A stretch of DNA of 64,000 bases from Sycon ciliatum (lineage: Eukaryota; Porifera; Calcarea; Leucosolenida; Sycettidae), in the NCBI RefSeq assembly GCF_964019385.1, contig NC_088645.1, positions 35,408,498 to 35,472,497 of the forward strand, written 5' to 3'. Shown in pieces: positions 27,687 to 60,193 of the stretch; position 1 is the first letter of the stretch, and each line of letters opens with the position of its first letter. The position numbers and the translations under genes are program-made. The notes below the pieces were generated by a model. The model worked only from the letters and a program-made list of their open reading frames with translations, was not told where the DNA came from and did no database searches.

Positions 27687-28290
27687 CCCTTTAAGAGCCG
27701 CCCCATACTTGAATGCGTCACGTAAACGACGCATTCAAATGCAAAACTTCAAAAGATCGTAACTCAGTCTAATCTTGCTCAAATCCATCGATCGAAATAT
27801 CCAGGGCGAAGAGAAAACTCTCACCTGTCAGGAGAAACAATCCGCGAAGCGCTGCGAGCAACGGTTCCCGAGATAAATCACTCGTAAGTTGAACCGCGAT
27901 CGCGGCAATTTCAAAAGCGCGCAGTGCAACTTTAGTATTGAGATTTTTGAGACTTTTCGTCACGCTGGTTTACTCGAATTTGCACGGGTTTCACTGTTGA
28001 TATTGTCAAGGGTACACAGCAAAAAAATTGGAACTCCACGATCGAGTAGAATGAAATATCTGGAGCGGGACGCAATTGGACGCATTTGGGGCATTTTTCA
28101 TACTGTCGCTGCGATCTAGCGCTGGATAGACGGTGTGCTGGCTATCATGATCGACCTAATTCTCTTCCTCTCGCGAATACCTTTCCAGGAAGCCCTAGAT
28201 TGTGAGGATTGAGTGAGTAGAACTGAAGCTATGATCCGAGGAACATGAAAAAATGCAGATTTTTGAAAATTTCCTGTGGCTCTTAAAGGG
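27687..28290. mobile_element. piggyBac-type MITE, 604 bp
   Basis: Perfect 13-bp ends CCCTTTAAGAGCC and GGCTCTTAAAGGG, each directly flanked by TTAA (27683-27686 and 28291-28294), the piggyBac target duplication. A subterminal hairpin at 27713-27740 pairs TGAATGCGTC with GACGCATTCA. No transposase ORF, so it depends on a source element elsewhere. Confidence 0.9.
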
Positions 28291-28319
28291 TTAAAAGACA
28301 GCTCCCCTAGAATACAGAG

Positions 28320-28395
28320 GGTCAGAACCGGGGCTAGCACCCATACGGTTCAGATGGTCGCAAGACCGGGGCTCTACCAACCGTAGATGGTTGTA
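28320..28395 (-). repeat. Possible tRNA-derived fragment
   Basis: On the minus strand GGTTGGTAGAGC (D-arm-like) is followed about 45 bases later by CCCGGTTCTGACCC (degenerate B-box). No clean cloverleaf could be drawn. Confidence 0.3.
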
Positions 28396-30528
28396 GAAAG
28401 GTCACTGTTTCCGAACACGGCGGTCCTCTACCTTGTTACCTGCTGTCGACCAACAATACGGGTACTTGTACAACTGTAGATCTACAAAGGCAGAAAAGAA
28501 CTGAGACAGCCGACTAGGGCATTGTTGTAACGCTGCGTTTCATGCACTTAGCAAAGGCAATACTGAGACAACTGATACTCTGTACATCTCTGGTAGTGTT
28601 CAGCACTCTGGGCAATCTGCTCGCGTACTTGCAGACCTACAGTGTACAAAGATATCCTGTCGTGTTTAGCCCTCGATTTCTCCTCGTAGCATTGAAGAAG
28701 ACCGTCGTCCATCAATACTCGTCAAGTCGACATGAGGGTACTAGGGCTACGCCGAAACTGATGCGATCAGCAGCTCATCGGCGCAGCATATCACCAGCGA
28801 TTGTGTGCCAGTGGACGGCACGTTGAGCTGGCCAACGACCTCTCGCCCCGAGTCTGGGTGCTGTCTCGCCACGCTCCATCCGTCAGGCGAACCAGTGCGA
28901 GATGTGTCGAGGGTTATAACACGTTCAGCGCGCATCGCGCTTGCAACGAGACATGCTCCACATCCGATCGACACGACAGTCACTGAGTGAAAGTGCAAGT
29001 GCCAGCACACAAGCTTGCGCTTCGCACTGCGGTTCAAACATGGCAAGCGGTTTGTACTGTATACTTGCGAGCATGCGACTGCATACTTGTGTCTGTAGTG
29101 TGGGTTACTTGAAATGTTACTTTTGAACCTAGCTAACCCGCAAAGACGAAGTCACTGCATGCACTCCGTGGCTGCGTGCGCTACATTTCATGCATTTGCG
29201 CGCCTGAAAGTGTGACTGGACTGTTGCATGCTTGCGAGCGCTATTTGATATACCGACCGTGTACGAATTGAACGGCTAGTTGAGCAGCAACGAATAACTC
29301 CAATGTTCCCTGGCACGGGCGAGCTACCTTGCAAGAACATGTCAGACGAAGCAAACTGCCCTTCTCCGCCGCCAGCACGCGACTGGCTTCGGCGGAAGGG
29401 ATCAACGCTAGCTGCGCTGCAGCGATGAATCCCTCCTCTTGTTGCCAACGCTGTTAGTAATTTCTAAAACAGAGAAGAGAAGGGAGGTAGAAGAGCCATT
29501 GGCAGTGAAGGAGCCAAACCGAAAACAAGGAGCTCGACTTTGGAAAGAAGGAACTGTCAGCGCTCTTCATCAGGCTGAGTTTTCATAAAGGAAACCCCGT
29601 GACAGGCGAGCGACAGGGGTTCATCTGGGGAGGGCACACAGTGGCGACCGACTGCCCAACACTACAGTTGGATCAAGAGGTAGGTCTACGTTGTACATTC
29701 GAGTTGGTTCTGTTCCTTGCCACCGGTCGGTGCAGAGTGAGCTGCTTGCGTGTGCTACATCTTGGTGCAAAGTGGGATGAGTGTGAGTGTGGTATATGGG
29801 GGCAGAGTCAGTGAAAACGCACCTGTCCTACGAAGTACTTCTTTTAGCTACGGAGCAAGTATAAATGTTTGCGCTCCGTTCTGAATCGGATTTTAATGAA
29901 TTTAAAGTTGACATGGTCGCCGTCTAGTGATACACGTACATTCACAATAGCTGCTTTTGAGCGTCCATTTCGTCGACTTGCGACATGGAAAATAGATACC
30001 AGTAGCTTGCTTGCAGTAGACTAACTTGAGTGTTTCAGTGCTGAGTGAATGGGTAGAATCAAAAGGAGAGTGCATGCTGTGATGGGTGGACGTGTGGGGG
30101 GGGGGGGGGAGGCTGAAGTCAGCGACCTAACCACAGATGGGGTCAGGCCGTCACTGCTGTCCGTAATTAGTTAAACGGATTTCCCCTGCAAAGAAGGCAA
30201 CCTTGTTGAGGAAATGCAGCTAGCTAGCAATCATGTGCCCATAATTTCCATAGCACACATGAGCTAAATGTACTTTGCAAAGTTTCAGCAGAAACGTCGG
30301 TTGGTCGCTTAGGGAGAGCACGCCATACAATCACACCTCCGAGCATACCAAAAAATGTATAATCATGTACGCACCACATGCATACGAGCACGCACAGCGA
30401 GAGAAAGAAAAACGCACATTGCTAACGCTGAGCTTGGACTTGATGAGATGTATTTGCTCCCCTGTCCTCTGTGCTTGTACTACCCAGGCTGAAGTCACAC
30501 CTCGTGAAGCGTCGTCCGGTCAGCCACA
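28396..30528. other. Intergenic region upstream of the secreted-protein gene
   Basis: No gene or element recognised. Small minus-strand ORFs (28747-29046 and 29188-29448) have no recognisable domain. A poly-G run is at 30098-30109. No convincing TATA box was identified ahead of 30529. Confidence 0.5.
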
Positions 30529-33500
30529 ATGCGGCGTATACACACACTCGTTGGTATCGCCAGCGTTCTCCTGTTGGTGGAGCGCCACCGTTACCTTCAG
30601 GCCGACGCACGATCTCTACCGACATCGGACGGTGCAGCGGTGGCTGCAATGGCAGTAGCGGAAGACCCTGACAAATTTGAACAGCACACTGGCGGCGAGA
30701 TTCCCGTGCAGGACGCGGGCCAGGCGGCGGCAAACGACCCGGACACCATGCTGCTGGTGAACTACGCACACGGTGAAGGGGAGTCTGGCATGGAGACGAA
30801 AGCGCCGCATCGCTTCTCCGTGGCCGACCTCTACCCCGGTGACGGCAGCGTGCCGAAATCAGACGCCCTGCAGGACATTATGAACGTTGAGATGAAGCGC
30901 ATGGAGGGTCTCTTGGGTCATTTTCCTGATGAGAATGAAACGGGCGCGGACGCAGGGCGTGGGAACGAACGCACCGTCGTACACGTGGTTCCTGTGGTTG
31001 GCGCAGCGGGTGACTACAAGCCAGGGATGCCATCCAGTGTGGACGTGTACGAACTGAATGCACCTGTGCTGGCCAGGACTCTGGCAGACAATGAGCCAAC
31101 ATCGCCATCACACCACAGCTCTTCACTGAGCAGTGTGACCGATCGCAGCCCAGCTGATGCGTTAGATGCTGTTCACGATCAGAGTGGTCGCATCGTACGT
31201 CCTGTGAGCTATGCTGTAGTTCCCGGTTATAGTGGAAGTAACAGCAATAATAGAAGCGACACCACTACCACCAGCAGGTCCGCCACCACAAGTGCCAGCA
31301 GCAGTAGTATTACCACTGTGGCAACTGACAGCAACAACAATAGCACCACCACCAGCAGCAGCAGCAGTAGCAGCACTGCCACCACCACGGCCAGCAACAA
31401 CAACAGCGTCGCCACCACCAGCAGTAGAAGTACAGCCACCATGGTTGCAGCCAACATCAGCAACAGTGTCAACAGCAGCGAAAGCTCTGGACTGGCCGAG
31501 GCGACAACTACAGCATCCAACAGCACGGTAACAGCTATGCCCTCTGCTCTGCCATCAGCGACAACGAATAGCAGCAGTAGCAATGGTAGGACTAACAGCC
31601 TGCCGCAAACCCCAGCGCCAGGCAACCGAAGCACAGAACCGGTAGATGCCTCCAGCACGCAAGCTCCCACTCCAACGACCACCGCAGCACCAGGAATGTC
31701 AACTAGTGATCCTGTGACTGCATCCACCCAGCAGCCCTACCCACTCGTGAAACTCATCGAGGTAATTCACTACGAACCTGAACTCATAGTTATAGCTAAC
31801 GAGCAAGCGAATGCCACCTCTAAACCACTGCCCAGCCATCACACCATTGCCACTACTACTGCGAGTGCAACGCCATTACCCAGTGTAACAAGCACCAACG
31901 ACGTTCACCTATCGCATGCCACTAGCAGCAGTGTGCAGATTCTCTCACAATCACCTGATCACACAGTTGATGAGATGAATAACAGCTCTGAAGCTGCGGC
32001 TGCTGCCAGTCATCCAGACAATACGCTTATGGACGAACAACACAACCAAAGCATTGACAGCACTCCAGGGCCTACGCCACCCAGCTCAACTGGCATCGAA
32101 GAAACTCATCCTTCGAATGGCTCTCCCGTACAGCATTACCCGAACCATCCGGCCGTGAATGAGATTGGTCAGAAGTCTGATACCATAGCCACTGCATACC
32201 TTCAAGACAACACGACCGTTCAAAAAGACAGTGCTGTAGCTACAGATACCCCACCAGATACCACATCTGCAAGCATGCCCACTAATCAATATGCTCATCC
32301 TTCAAATGGCTCTCCTGTACAGCATTACCCGAACCATCCGGCCGTGAATGAGATTGGTCAGAATTCTGATACCATAGCCACTGCATACCTTCAAGGCAAC
32401 GCGTCCGTTCAGACAGACAGTGCCGTAGCTACAGCCACCCAGCCAGAAACCGCACCTGCAAGCATGCCCACTGATCAATATCCGCTGCATAGCAGTACTA
32501 CGGATGGTCTAGAAGCCCAGCTGCACCACTACCCGCACCTCAAGGTGATCAAAGACGTTCGCAATGATCCGCAGGCCACAGGCAATGCTGACCTGCAAGA
32601 GTGGCCAACAAGGCAGACAATGTCACCAGTGACTGGTGGTCCTGTTCAGAATGTAGGCATCAGTCCCCATGGCAACGTGCCGCAGGTCCCGACTGCACCA
32701 CCTGTGCACACTGCAGAACAACATGTGCATGATCAACCGACCGTAGCGACCGGTGTTGGCATGACAACTGCTGTTTCCACGAGTGCCGACACTGTGTTTA
32801 GTGCGGCAAAGCCTGAACCTGCTACACCGCTCCGGTTTCTCGTAGCATATCCGATACCAAAGAAACACCTGTCAGAGGTGAATACCGTCGTTGCGACTCC
32901 AGCTAGCGCAGCCGCTCCTTCACCAAGTATGGTCACAAGCAATGGTGCAACTCGGCTAGCCCATACTTCGCTGGTCGTTTCCCAGGCAACGGCTAGTTCT
33001 GTGAAAAATGAATCCAATGTAAGCGCTGCTCCGTCCGGCACTACTCTGCCGCCGGCCTCGGAGGATGTTCATACCGGTGCTGACTCGAGTCTGGACATGC
33101 AACAAGCAGGAGCAGATCGTAGTGCCATGCCCACTCGGCAATCTATTGTGGATAGCTATTCACGTCACGCTGATGTCACCCAGAGCTCAATGCTCTCCAT
33201 CACCAGCCCCAGCCTGGCCACTGTGGATTACGCCCAAGCCGTCGGGCCACATCCTCCTCCACCGCTGGCCGGAGAGAACCCCGCCGTGACTGTGCAGCCA
33301 GCAGACACAGGGAATTCCCCTGGCGCAACGCCCTCAACAGGAACAGTGGGGTCTTCTGACGTGCCACCAGCAGACATGGGGAAATCCGCTGACGCAACAC
33401 CATTACCGGGAACAGTGGGTTCTTCTGATGTGATAGCAGCATTGCCATCATCTGGAGGGGTAGAAGAACAGGAGGTGGATCACGGTAATGCAACGATCGT

Positions 33501-35172
33501 AATTGATCCCGATATGATGAATGACACCAACACGACTGACATCGAACCCCAGAGCATTGCCGAGCTCGACCAGATGACAGACACTGGCATGGTGGCAGCC
33601 GAGAGAGAAGCAGAAGCGGAGGAGACGGCGGAGAAGATTCCACACGATTGGAAGCCGGGCGACAAGCGAAGGAGCGTATTCAAGGGTCTGGCGTCGCTGC
33701 GCAGTGCGGTCGCTCAGTTCGTAGCTCCATACCTGCCCCAGCGAGGCGGCAAACGGCGCAAGCTGTCTCAGGACGGAAAGCTTGGCGTCAAGCTACTCGA
33801 CAAACTTGGCTTGAGGAAGATCGGCGAGAAGTTATCCGAGAAACTGGAAGAGGCGAATTCCAACGATACCAGTGATGGTGATACCGAGCCTGAACAGCAG
33901 CAGCAGCTCAACCAGTATTCCGGCGAAGGCACTGTGATCGGTGCGATTGATCTCCGTCAGCCGTTCCCACAGCGTTTCGCTGCACAGCAGGCACCGGACG
34001 CGGCGCGCGTTCCCCGCCAGTATACGACGCAGGGGCTCCCGTCGGCGACCGGTTTCGGCTCTCCCCAGCAGCAAGGGCCCGCAGCCGCACGCATACACGG
34101 CGTCCAGCAGCAACAGCAACAGCAGCAGCCACAGAGTGTGGCCGACAAGCTTAGTCAGCTGCTCATGCACCCGTTAGTGCAGCAGGCCATCGACAGCGTG
34201 CTGCACCCACCGTCGCCAGGCCAGGTGATCCCCGGCGCCGCCACCACTCAGGACAGCATGCCGAAAATCTACCGAGATCTTCTGGAAACGGGGCACGTCA
34301 GCGGCAGGATCCTACCACAGCCAGTCAGTCACGCAGATACGATCAGCTCTCGGCGTCCCGATCATCGTCCGCCTGTCGGTACCGCCGCCGGCGGCGATTC
34401 CAACCCGTATAAGTTCTTTCCGGACTCGCAGCGCTTCCGCTCCTACCCGCAGAACGCCCAGCGACGCCTGGCGCAGCAGCAGAGGGTACGCGGCATGGCC
34501 ATCGCGGGGAGAGCTCCGGGACGAGCTGCGCTCAAGCGGCCGGGTCCGGGTCCGCATGCCTGGCCCGCCGTGTCGCAGTCGCAGAGCAGACACGGCCAGC
34601 AGCTGATCCAGCGTCAAGGCTCCGCATCCTCGCTGCTCCACGGCAGCGGCAGCTCGAGTCGACGGAACACGGTCCCGGCTCACCGCATGCCGTACCACGA
34701 CCTGCGGCACAGCGTGTTCGACATACCGGGCACGAGATGGAGGAACTACGACACGCGCTTCAACAACCTGCCCGTCGCGCATCGCCTGTTCGCGCCCGTG
34801 CCGGGGCATCGCCTGAGCAACTTTGACCGCACTCCGCAGATGTCCGAGCGCCTGGGCTACATGATGCACCACCGGGCACGGAGCGCTGTGCCGTCAATAG
34901 TGCACCAATCACCGGCCGTGCTGCAGCAACACGTCATTGACGCCGGGCATCTTCAGCACCAACATCGAGTTGCTGATTCTCTGGCGGCCGACGTGCAGCA
35001 GCGAACCCTGGCGGCCGCGGTGCCTCGCACTGCTGCCCTGGGAGGAGGTGAGGCGGCACGTCAGGCACAGAACACTCTCACCGACGGCCTGCAGCTGGGC
35101 AACGAGGAGTCGCTCGTGCAGGATGCGCTGGACACGGCCATGCGGGACATTCCACTCGACGTTCTCGTCTAG
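30529..35172 (+). CDS. Large cysteine-free, Ser/Thr-rich, probably secreted protein of unknown function
   Basis: A single 1547-codon ORF without introns, ATG in good context (A at -3). The N-terminus MRRIHTLVGIASVLLLVERH resembles a signal peptide, with a short hydrophobic core. Residues about 235-360 are a mucin-like Ser/Thr/Asn tract with many N-x-S/T sites. A 63-residue unit starting HPSNGSPVQHYPNHPAVNEI is repeated at 527 and 590, and a 24-25 residue PADTG/PADMG unit repeats near 930-985. Residues about 1047-1110 are basic and amphipathic with dibasic sites (GDKRRSVFKGL, GGKRRKLSQ). The C-terminal third is rich in Gln, Arg and His, including a Q8 run near 1194. I find no cysteine anywhere. 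Function unknown: an extracellular matrix, mucus or mineral-associated disordered protein would fit, and processing at dibasic sites is possible. All of that is inference. Coding is supported by ORF length and in-frame duplication. Confidence 0.8.
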   Translation: MRRIHTLVGIASVLLLVERHRYLQADARSLPTSDGAAVAAMAVAEDPDKFEQHTGGEIPVQDAGQAAANDPDTMLLVNYAHGEGESGMETKAPHRFSVADLYPGDGSVPKSDALQDIMNVEMKRMEGLLGHFPDENETGADAGRGNERTVVHVVPVVGAAGDYKPGMPSSVDVYELNAPVLARTLADNEPTSPSHHSSSLSSVTDRSPADALDAVHDQSGRIVRPVSYAVVPGYSGSNSNNRSDTTTTSRSATTSASSSSITTVATDSNNNSTTTSSSSSSSTATTTASNNNSVATTSSRSTATMVAANISNSVNSSESSGLAEATTTASNSTVTAMPSALPSATTNSSSSNGRTNSLPQTPAPGNRSTEPVDASSTQAPTPTTTAAPGMSTSDPVTASTQQPYPLVKLIEVIHYEPELIVIANEQANATSKPLPSHHTIATTTASATPLPSVTSTNDVHLSHATSSSVQILSQSPDHTVDEMNNSSEAAAAASHPDNTLMDEQHNQSIDSTPGPTPPSSTGIEETHPSNGSPVQHYPNHPAVNEIGQKSDTIATAYLQDNTTVQKDSAVATDTPPDTTSASMPTNQYAHPSNGSPVQHYPNHPAVNEIGQNSDTIATAYLQGNASVQTDSAVATATQPETAPASMPTDQYPLHSSTTDGLEAQLHHYPHLKVIKDVRNDPQATGNADLQEWPTRQTMSPVTGGPVQNVGISPHGNVPQVPTAPPVHTAEQHVHDQPTVATGVGMTTAVSTSADTVFSAAKPEPATPLRFLVAYPIPKKHLSEVNTVVATPASAAAPSPSMVTSNGATRLAHTSLVVSQATASSVKNESNVSAAPSGTTLPPASEDVHTGADSSLDMQQAGADRSAMPTRQSIVDSYSRHADVTQSSMLSITSPSLATVDYAQAVGPHPPPPLAGENPAVTVQPADTGNSPGATPSTGTVGSSDVPPADMGKSADATPLPGTVGSSDVIAALPSSGGVEEQEVDHGNATIVIDPDMMNDTNTTDIEPQSIAELDQMTDTGMVAAEREAEAEETAEKIPHDWKPGDKRRSVFKGLASLRSAVAQFVAPYLPQRGGKRRKLSQDGKLGVKLLDKLGLRKIGEKLSEKLEEANSNDTSDGDTEPEQQQQLNQYSGEGTVIGAIDLRQPFPQRFAAQQAPDAARVPRQYTTQGLPSATGFGSPQQQGPAAARIHGVQQQQQQQQPQSVADKLSQLLMHPLVQQAIDSVLHPPSPGQVIPGAATTQDSMPKIYRDLLETGHVSGRILPQPVSHADTISSRRPDHRPPVGTAAGGDSNPYKFFPDSQRFRSYPQNAQRRLAQQQRVRGMAIAGRAPGRAALKRPGPGPHAWPAVSQSQSRHGQQLIQRQGSASSLLHGSGSSSRRNTVPAHRMPYHDLRHSVFDIPGTRWRNYDTRFNNLPVAHRLFAPVPGHRLSNFDRTPQMSERLGYMMHHRARSAVPSIVHQSPAVLQQHVIDAGHLQHQHRVADSLAADVQQRTLAAAVPRTAALGGGEAARQAQNTLTDGLQLGNEESLVQDALDTAMRDIPLDVLV

Positions 35173-35944
35173 CCCGGCACCTGCTCACGTGACTGTACAC
35201 GACTGCCGATAACAAGACCGACGTATGAACTGCGTTGGCGAACTTGAACAAGATAGGATACATGGCCAACTGGTACACGTACTTGTCTCCCCCCCCCCCC
35301 CCCCCCCCCGATATTCAACTTAGATGAGTATTACAGTATCTATTAGTATAGGGCTAGGCTGAAGCAACCTGGAAGCGCAAACGTATAAGCTAGGTAGCAG
35401 CGAACAATGATCACTTTAGGACATCATTATTCTGAACAATTTTATAGGAGGCGCTTTGCTATTTTTGCGTCATGGTGACTTGATATTTGGCATTCCATTG
35501 GTGACGTTGCATATTGAATTAATTTGGTTTTCTTGTAACATACTTGTTTTGGCCTTTTGTAACGTCTTTGCTTTGTACTTATTCTTAACAATACTATCAT
35601 GTCCATGTATAATGTACAAAGGAACCTGAGAAACGCAGTCTGTTGTAAGGGCTCAGTTTGGAGGTCACACCCTGGCCTTGTATGTGTGCGCAGTGCCCAG
35701 GTGCTGGCGATTGGAGTTCGCCAAGTGAGGCTCCTCGAATCTGTATAATTTTGCACTGCCCCAGGCGCTAGGCACACAACATGCACACCACGTTTTGGAC
35801 CAGAATACATGGAGGAATGGCTTCCATGAACGCCAGGAGACCAATGTCTATTGAATATACTGAACTTAGTACATGTTCTTGAAGTATGATTGTGACATTG
35901 CAAGCTCTTGGACCGCACACCAACCAGTATGGCACTGTCGGCTG

Positions 35945-36027
<83 letters not shown>

Positions 36028-36163
36028 CAGAGAGAGAGAGAGTATTTGAACAAAATAGTCATGAAGCAAAAAGCGGCGAGTGAGCAAAGCGGACTAGAAG
36101 CAACGCAAAACGGAAAACACGGCGTGGGATGCAAAGGAGAGGGTGGGGGACACACACACACCG

Positions 36164-36240
<77 letters not shown>

Positions 36241-38492
36241 AAAAGACAGAGACGGAGAGAGACAGAGAGATTGAAGCGAAACAGCAGGAGACCCCCACAT
36301 GCAAGACAGACACGCGCCACCTTAGCAGCAAAGTCGTCGTCGTTTCTTACTTAGACATCATCCTTGCTTGGCCAGCCAGCATCAAGAAAAGAGGTGAATG
36401 TGTGGGAGGTGAACACGGGAACAAAACAAATCAAGGACAACAAACCGACATGACAAGCAAGCCACCTCCAACCGAGCGTTCCCTACATAGTGGGAGAGAG
36501 AAGCAGGACCGAAGAACAAAACGACAAGGAAAAAAAGCATGGGCGCAGAAGAAGATACTGGCGAACACTGCTGCACTGAAAATGAAAACCGTGGTTAAAA
36601 GAAACACACACCGCATGTACAATCCATGCCATGTACAATCCATGCCCAATGAAAGACTACAGTCAGCACAGAGAACTCACAGCTCTCGGTAAGAGAGGGC
36701 ACAATAGAATGGGAGGGGGGGGGGGGAGAAAATAGATAGAAGCTCAAAGGACATACGCACGCGGTATGCTCGTACTGTACGGGGGGGGGGGGGGCATGGG
36801 ACGAGGAGAAATAAAATAAAATGCAAATGGCAGAAACGACGCCACCACGTCACAGGCAACGACGGTCTTAAATGATTACGAACAGTTGGGATCAAAATAC
36901 AAAAAAACTAAGCGACGCGGGCGGCAGCAGCAGCACTTCCGCCGCCGCCGCGTACGGAAAGCCAAAACACGAGTACATTGTACATAGTTATATGTGCATG
37001 TGGTACAGAAGAAAATCTAAGAAGGAGGGCAGGTGGAGAGGAACACACACAACGTCAATATCAATACACGCTCCCACCGACAACGAAAAACCCGAAAGAA
37101 CATTATCAAATGCAGCGGCCACGATCGAGCTGCAAACAGTCTAGTCTTGTCAAATTAGAATCAAAACAACGACAACGACGACGACAACAACCGAGTCAGA
37201 GTCGCTGCGTAGTGGGATGTGGAGCACGCAACAGGGGCAAGGGCAGCGGGGGAGAAAGAACAGCAACGGGGGAGGACTGCAGGGGTGATTTTAGGCTGCA
37301 TCTGTTACGACTCACAGGTCGGGCAAATGCAGGAGTCGAGCTATCGGCATGGTACGAGATGGCCGCCGTGCCAAAAAGGAAGAAAAAAGTACGAGAAAGA
37401 ACGTCAATGAATACAGACGAGAGAGCGGGGGAGAACCAGCAAGTAGTTTACCACCGGCGTCGTCCAGTAGAATGCGCTATCACGTTTACAATGGGCTAAC
37501 ACAAACCGACATGGGCACGAGTCAAATCAAACAAATGAATATACATCAGATAGCCGGCCGACACGAGGACCACACTCAGAGGCCGGCAGCCTACAATAGT
37601 CTGTCCAACAGCCCAACGGCAGGCCACATCCACGCTGTGACAACACGCAAACAGACAGGGGACGACGGACACAACGCCTCGTAGTAAAGCCAGTCGCCAG
37701 TCAACCATGTGCTATCTCTCCTCCTCACACACACTCTTTCGCCCAAGCGCATCTCACCAAATAGCGGCTGCGGCATTGCTCAGTTCCAAGCAGGAGTCCG
37801 CTTACTGAACATTCTACATTTCCGAGAAAGATAACTAGTACAAACATTCTCACCGACACGGACACACAGACAGACAGACAGAGAGAGAGAGAGAGAGACC
37901 GGTGGTCGGTACACTGGTGGGCTGGTGGGACAAGCGGCCGAGAAATCCGGTAGAGAGTGTTACGTTAGCGTTACCGCGATGCGTCATGTAGATCAAACAG
38001 TTCATTCATATCAGGTCGGAACGGGACACACTGTTGAGACGACCGCCGTTTCCCATCTCTCTCCTTCTCTAAGAGAACTACTTATAAAGAACACACTCGG
38101 GGAGGACAGCTGACAGATAAGGGCCAAAAGGTGAGAGACACTTGCGGGTCGAGTGTTCGTAGGAAGTAAGCTGGAGGTTATAACATTCCAGTCAGCACGC
38201 TAGCTGAGTCACGACGATGGTGATTGAAAATGTCCCGGGTCACGTGTGCATACGGCGCCGGGAGGAGAGGGTAGAGGTCTACAAGCACAGTGTCAGTCAG
38301 TGAGTGAGTCAGCTAGCCGGGGGGTCAGTCCGTTGTAAAGAGTAACACGCACACATGTACGCACGCAGGACTGGTGTGTCACGGAGAGTGCGCATGCGAC
38401 GACACAGACCACGCTGGCCACGCTCAGCACTGTGAATTCATTCCTCGTTGCTCTATGTACACCTAAAGATTAACAACGCGGAGAAACACCGC
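35173..38492. other. Spacer, probably including the long 3' UTR of PPP6R on the minus strand
   Basis: Holds a poly-C tract (35289-35309), two GA tracts (35948-36040 and 36170-36260) and poly-G runs near 36714 and 36781. From 36290 to 38490 it is low-repeat, A/C-rich on the plus strand and without credible ORFs, as a long antisense UTR would be. No polyadenylation signal was fixed. Confidence 0.45.
35948..36040. repeat. (GA)n microsatellite
   Basis: Nearly pure GA tract with one CGAGAGAGAC break. A second tract lies at 36170-36260. Confidence 0.95.
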
Positions 38493-44105
<5,613 letters not shown>

Positions 44106-45478
44106 CCTGAGAGGCCTTGTGAAGCATTCGCCAGGAGTGAAATGAAGGAAATTGTCCTAAAGAGATGACTAACCGAATGATGGCAGAACTTTTCATCAAA
44201 ATCTCAGTCTCATTACTCTCGCTGCTGTTGCCGTTTTTCGTTGTTCTTCGCATTCTAGATGGCGCCATTTGCACGGATTGTAGCCATGCCGATACCCATG
44301 TACGACAGAAAAAATATGAAAATCGTGCCTAACTCGGACTGGTATGCACCTCACATCTCGTGTTAGAGTGGAAATTATGCCGTGGTCAGCTAAGCTTTCT
44401 AACATTTATAAATCGCAGAGGTTTTTGTTGGAGAATCGCTTGTGGACTCCGTGTTTCCGAGTTTGAAAATAGCTGTCGAAAATGACTTTATGTGGACGAA
44501 TATCGTACAGGCACTAGGTACAAAGCACGAGACACAGTCAGTTTGCTCCCGTTTGGGTCTGCAGTGGTGACAAAGCTGGCCAAGGTCTTCAGTCTGTTGA
44601 CAGCCTTGCAAGCCTGCTAGCTGTCCTTGGGAAAAAGAGACCACCCTCGGACCAAATCAAGAGCCGAGTGGAGATAGTAGACACCAGGCGCAGTGCTGCT
44701 AGTAGCACCAGTTTAGTACGAGCACATTTGGTATCTTGTCTGGAATCTACAAAGACTGCGATTCCTGATACCTTTTCCGAGCTCGCTTCCAAAAGGCAAA
44801 AACTGTAATGGGCCTTGTCAGCATTTTACTGTTGGCTGAAGCTGAACGACGCCACATCCATCAACAGCTAGCTCTGTCACTGTGCAGTTCGGAGTAGTCT
44901 ACAAGCTACAGTTCAAAGTGGTTTTGTTCCAGGGCAGCTCTCCTTTGCCCTTATTTGATGATGTTTTCCTGCGGCGCTGCAGGGCCTACTTCAGTGAGCT
45001 TGTCGCATGTTCAGGCTCTCAACTCAAAGATTCAATCACCACCATTGTCTTGCCAGTTTGTGCCTTGTCACGGACAGTACAAGACTTGAGTGTGTACTAC
45101 ATCATAGCTGACATAAGTCATTCCCTGGTTTCGATTGTTCAAGTGGGTCATGGATTTGGAATCAAGAAACTATTTTTGCAGATAACTACTTCGGCGCCGC
45201 CTTGAGTATCGACCACAACATACATGTCCAATCGAATGATACAAAATGCTTCATACCCGTGCAACGCAGCCAAGTCAAAACAATCAGTCCACGTAGACCT
45301 ACATCACATGTGATTATGATCGTACATATTTAAATCATACGTCATGTAGATCTACAGTGTACATGAAAAATCAGATCACCAGAATATTGAATAAATCCAT
45401 TTGAAGCAAAAGCCATAAAAACTGAATGGTTGAGTTTTTTTTTAATTTTGTTGAGACTTGCACATTCTGACACCGACG
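44106..45478. promoter_or_regulatory. Head-to-head spacer between PPP6R and TSEN54
   Basis: 1.37 kb separates the two start codons on opposite strands. It should hold both promoters and 5' UTRs. Short ORFs inside (44882-45205 plus, 44589-44792 minus) have no recognised domain. No shared core motif could be pinned down. Shared regulation is inference. Confidence 0.4.

Positions 45479-60193
<14,715 letters not shown>

Noticed and set aside
36129..36692. 187-residue plus-strand ORF beginning in GA repeats
   Set aside because: Begins as ER repeats, then low-complexity basic sequence; more likely antisense of the PPP6R 3' UTR.
44882..45205. 107-residue plus-strand ORF between PPP6R and TSEN54
   Set aside because: No domain, no splice context, and neighbouring frames look equally plausible.
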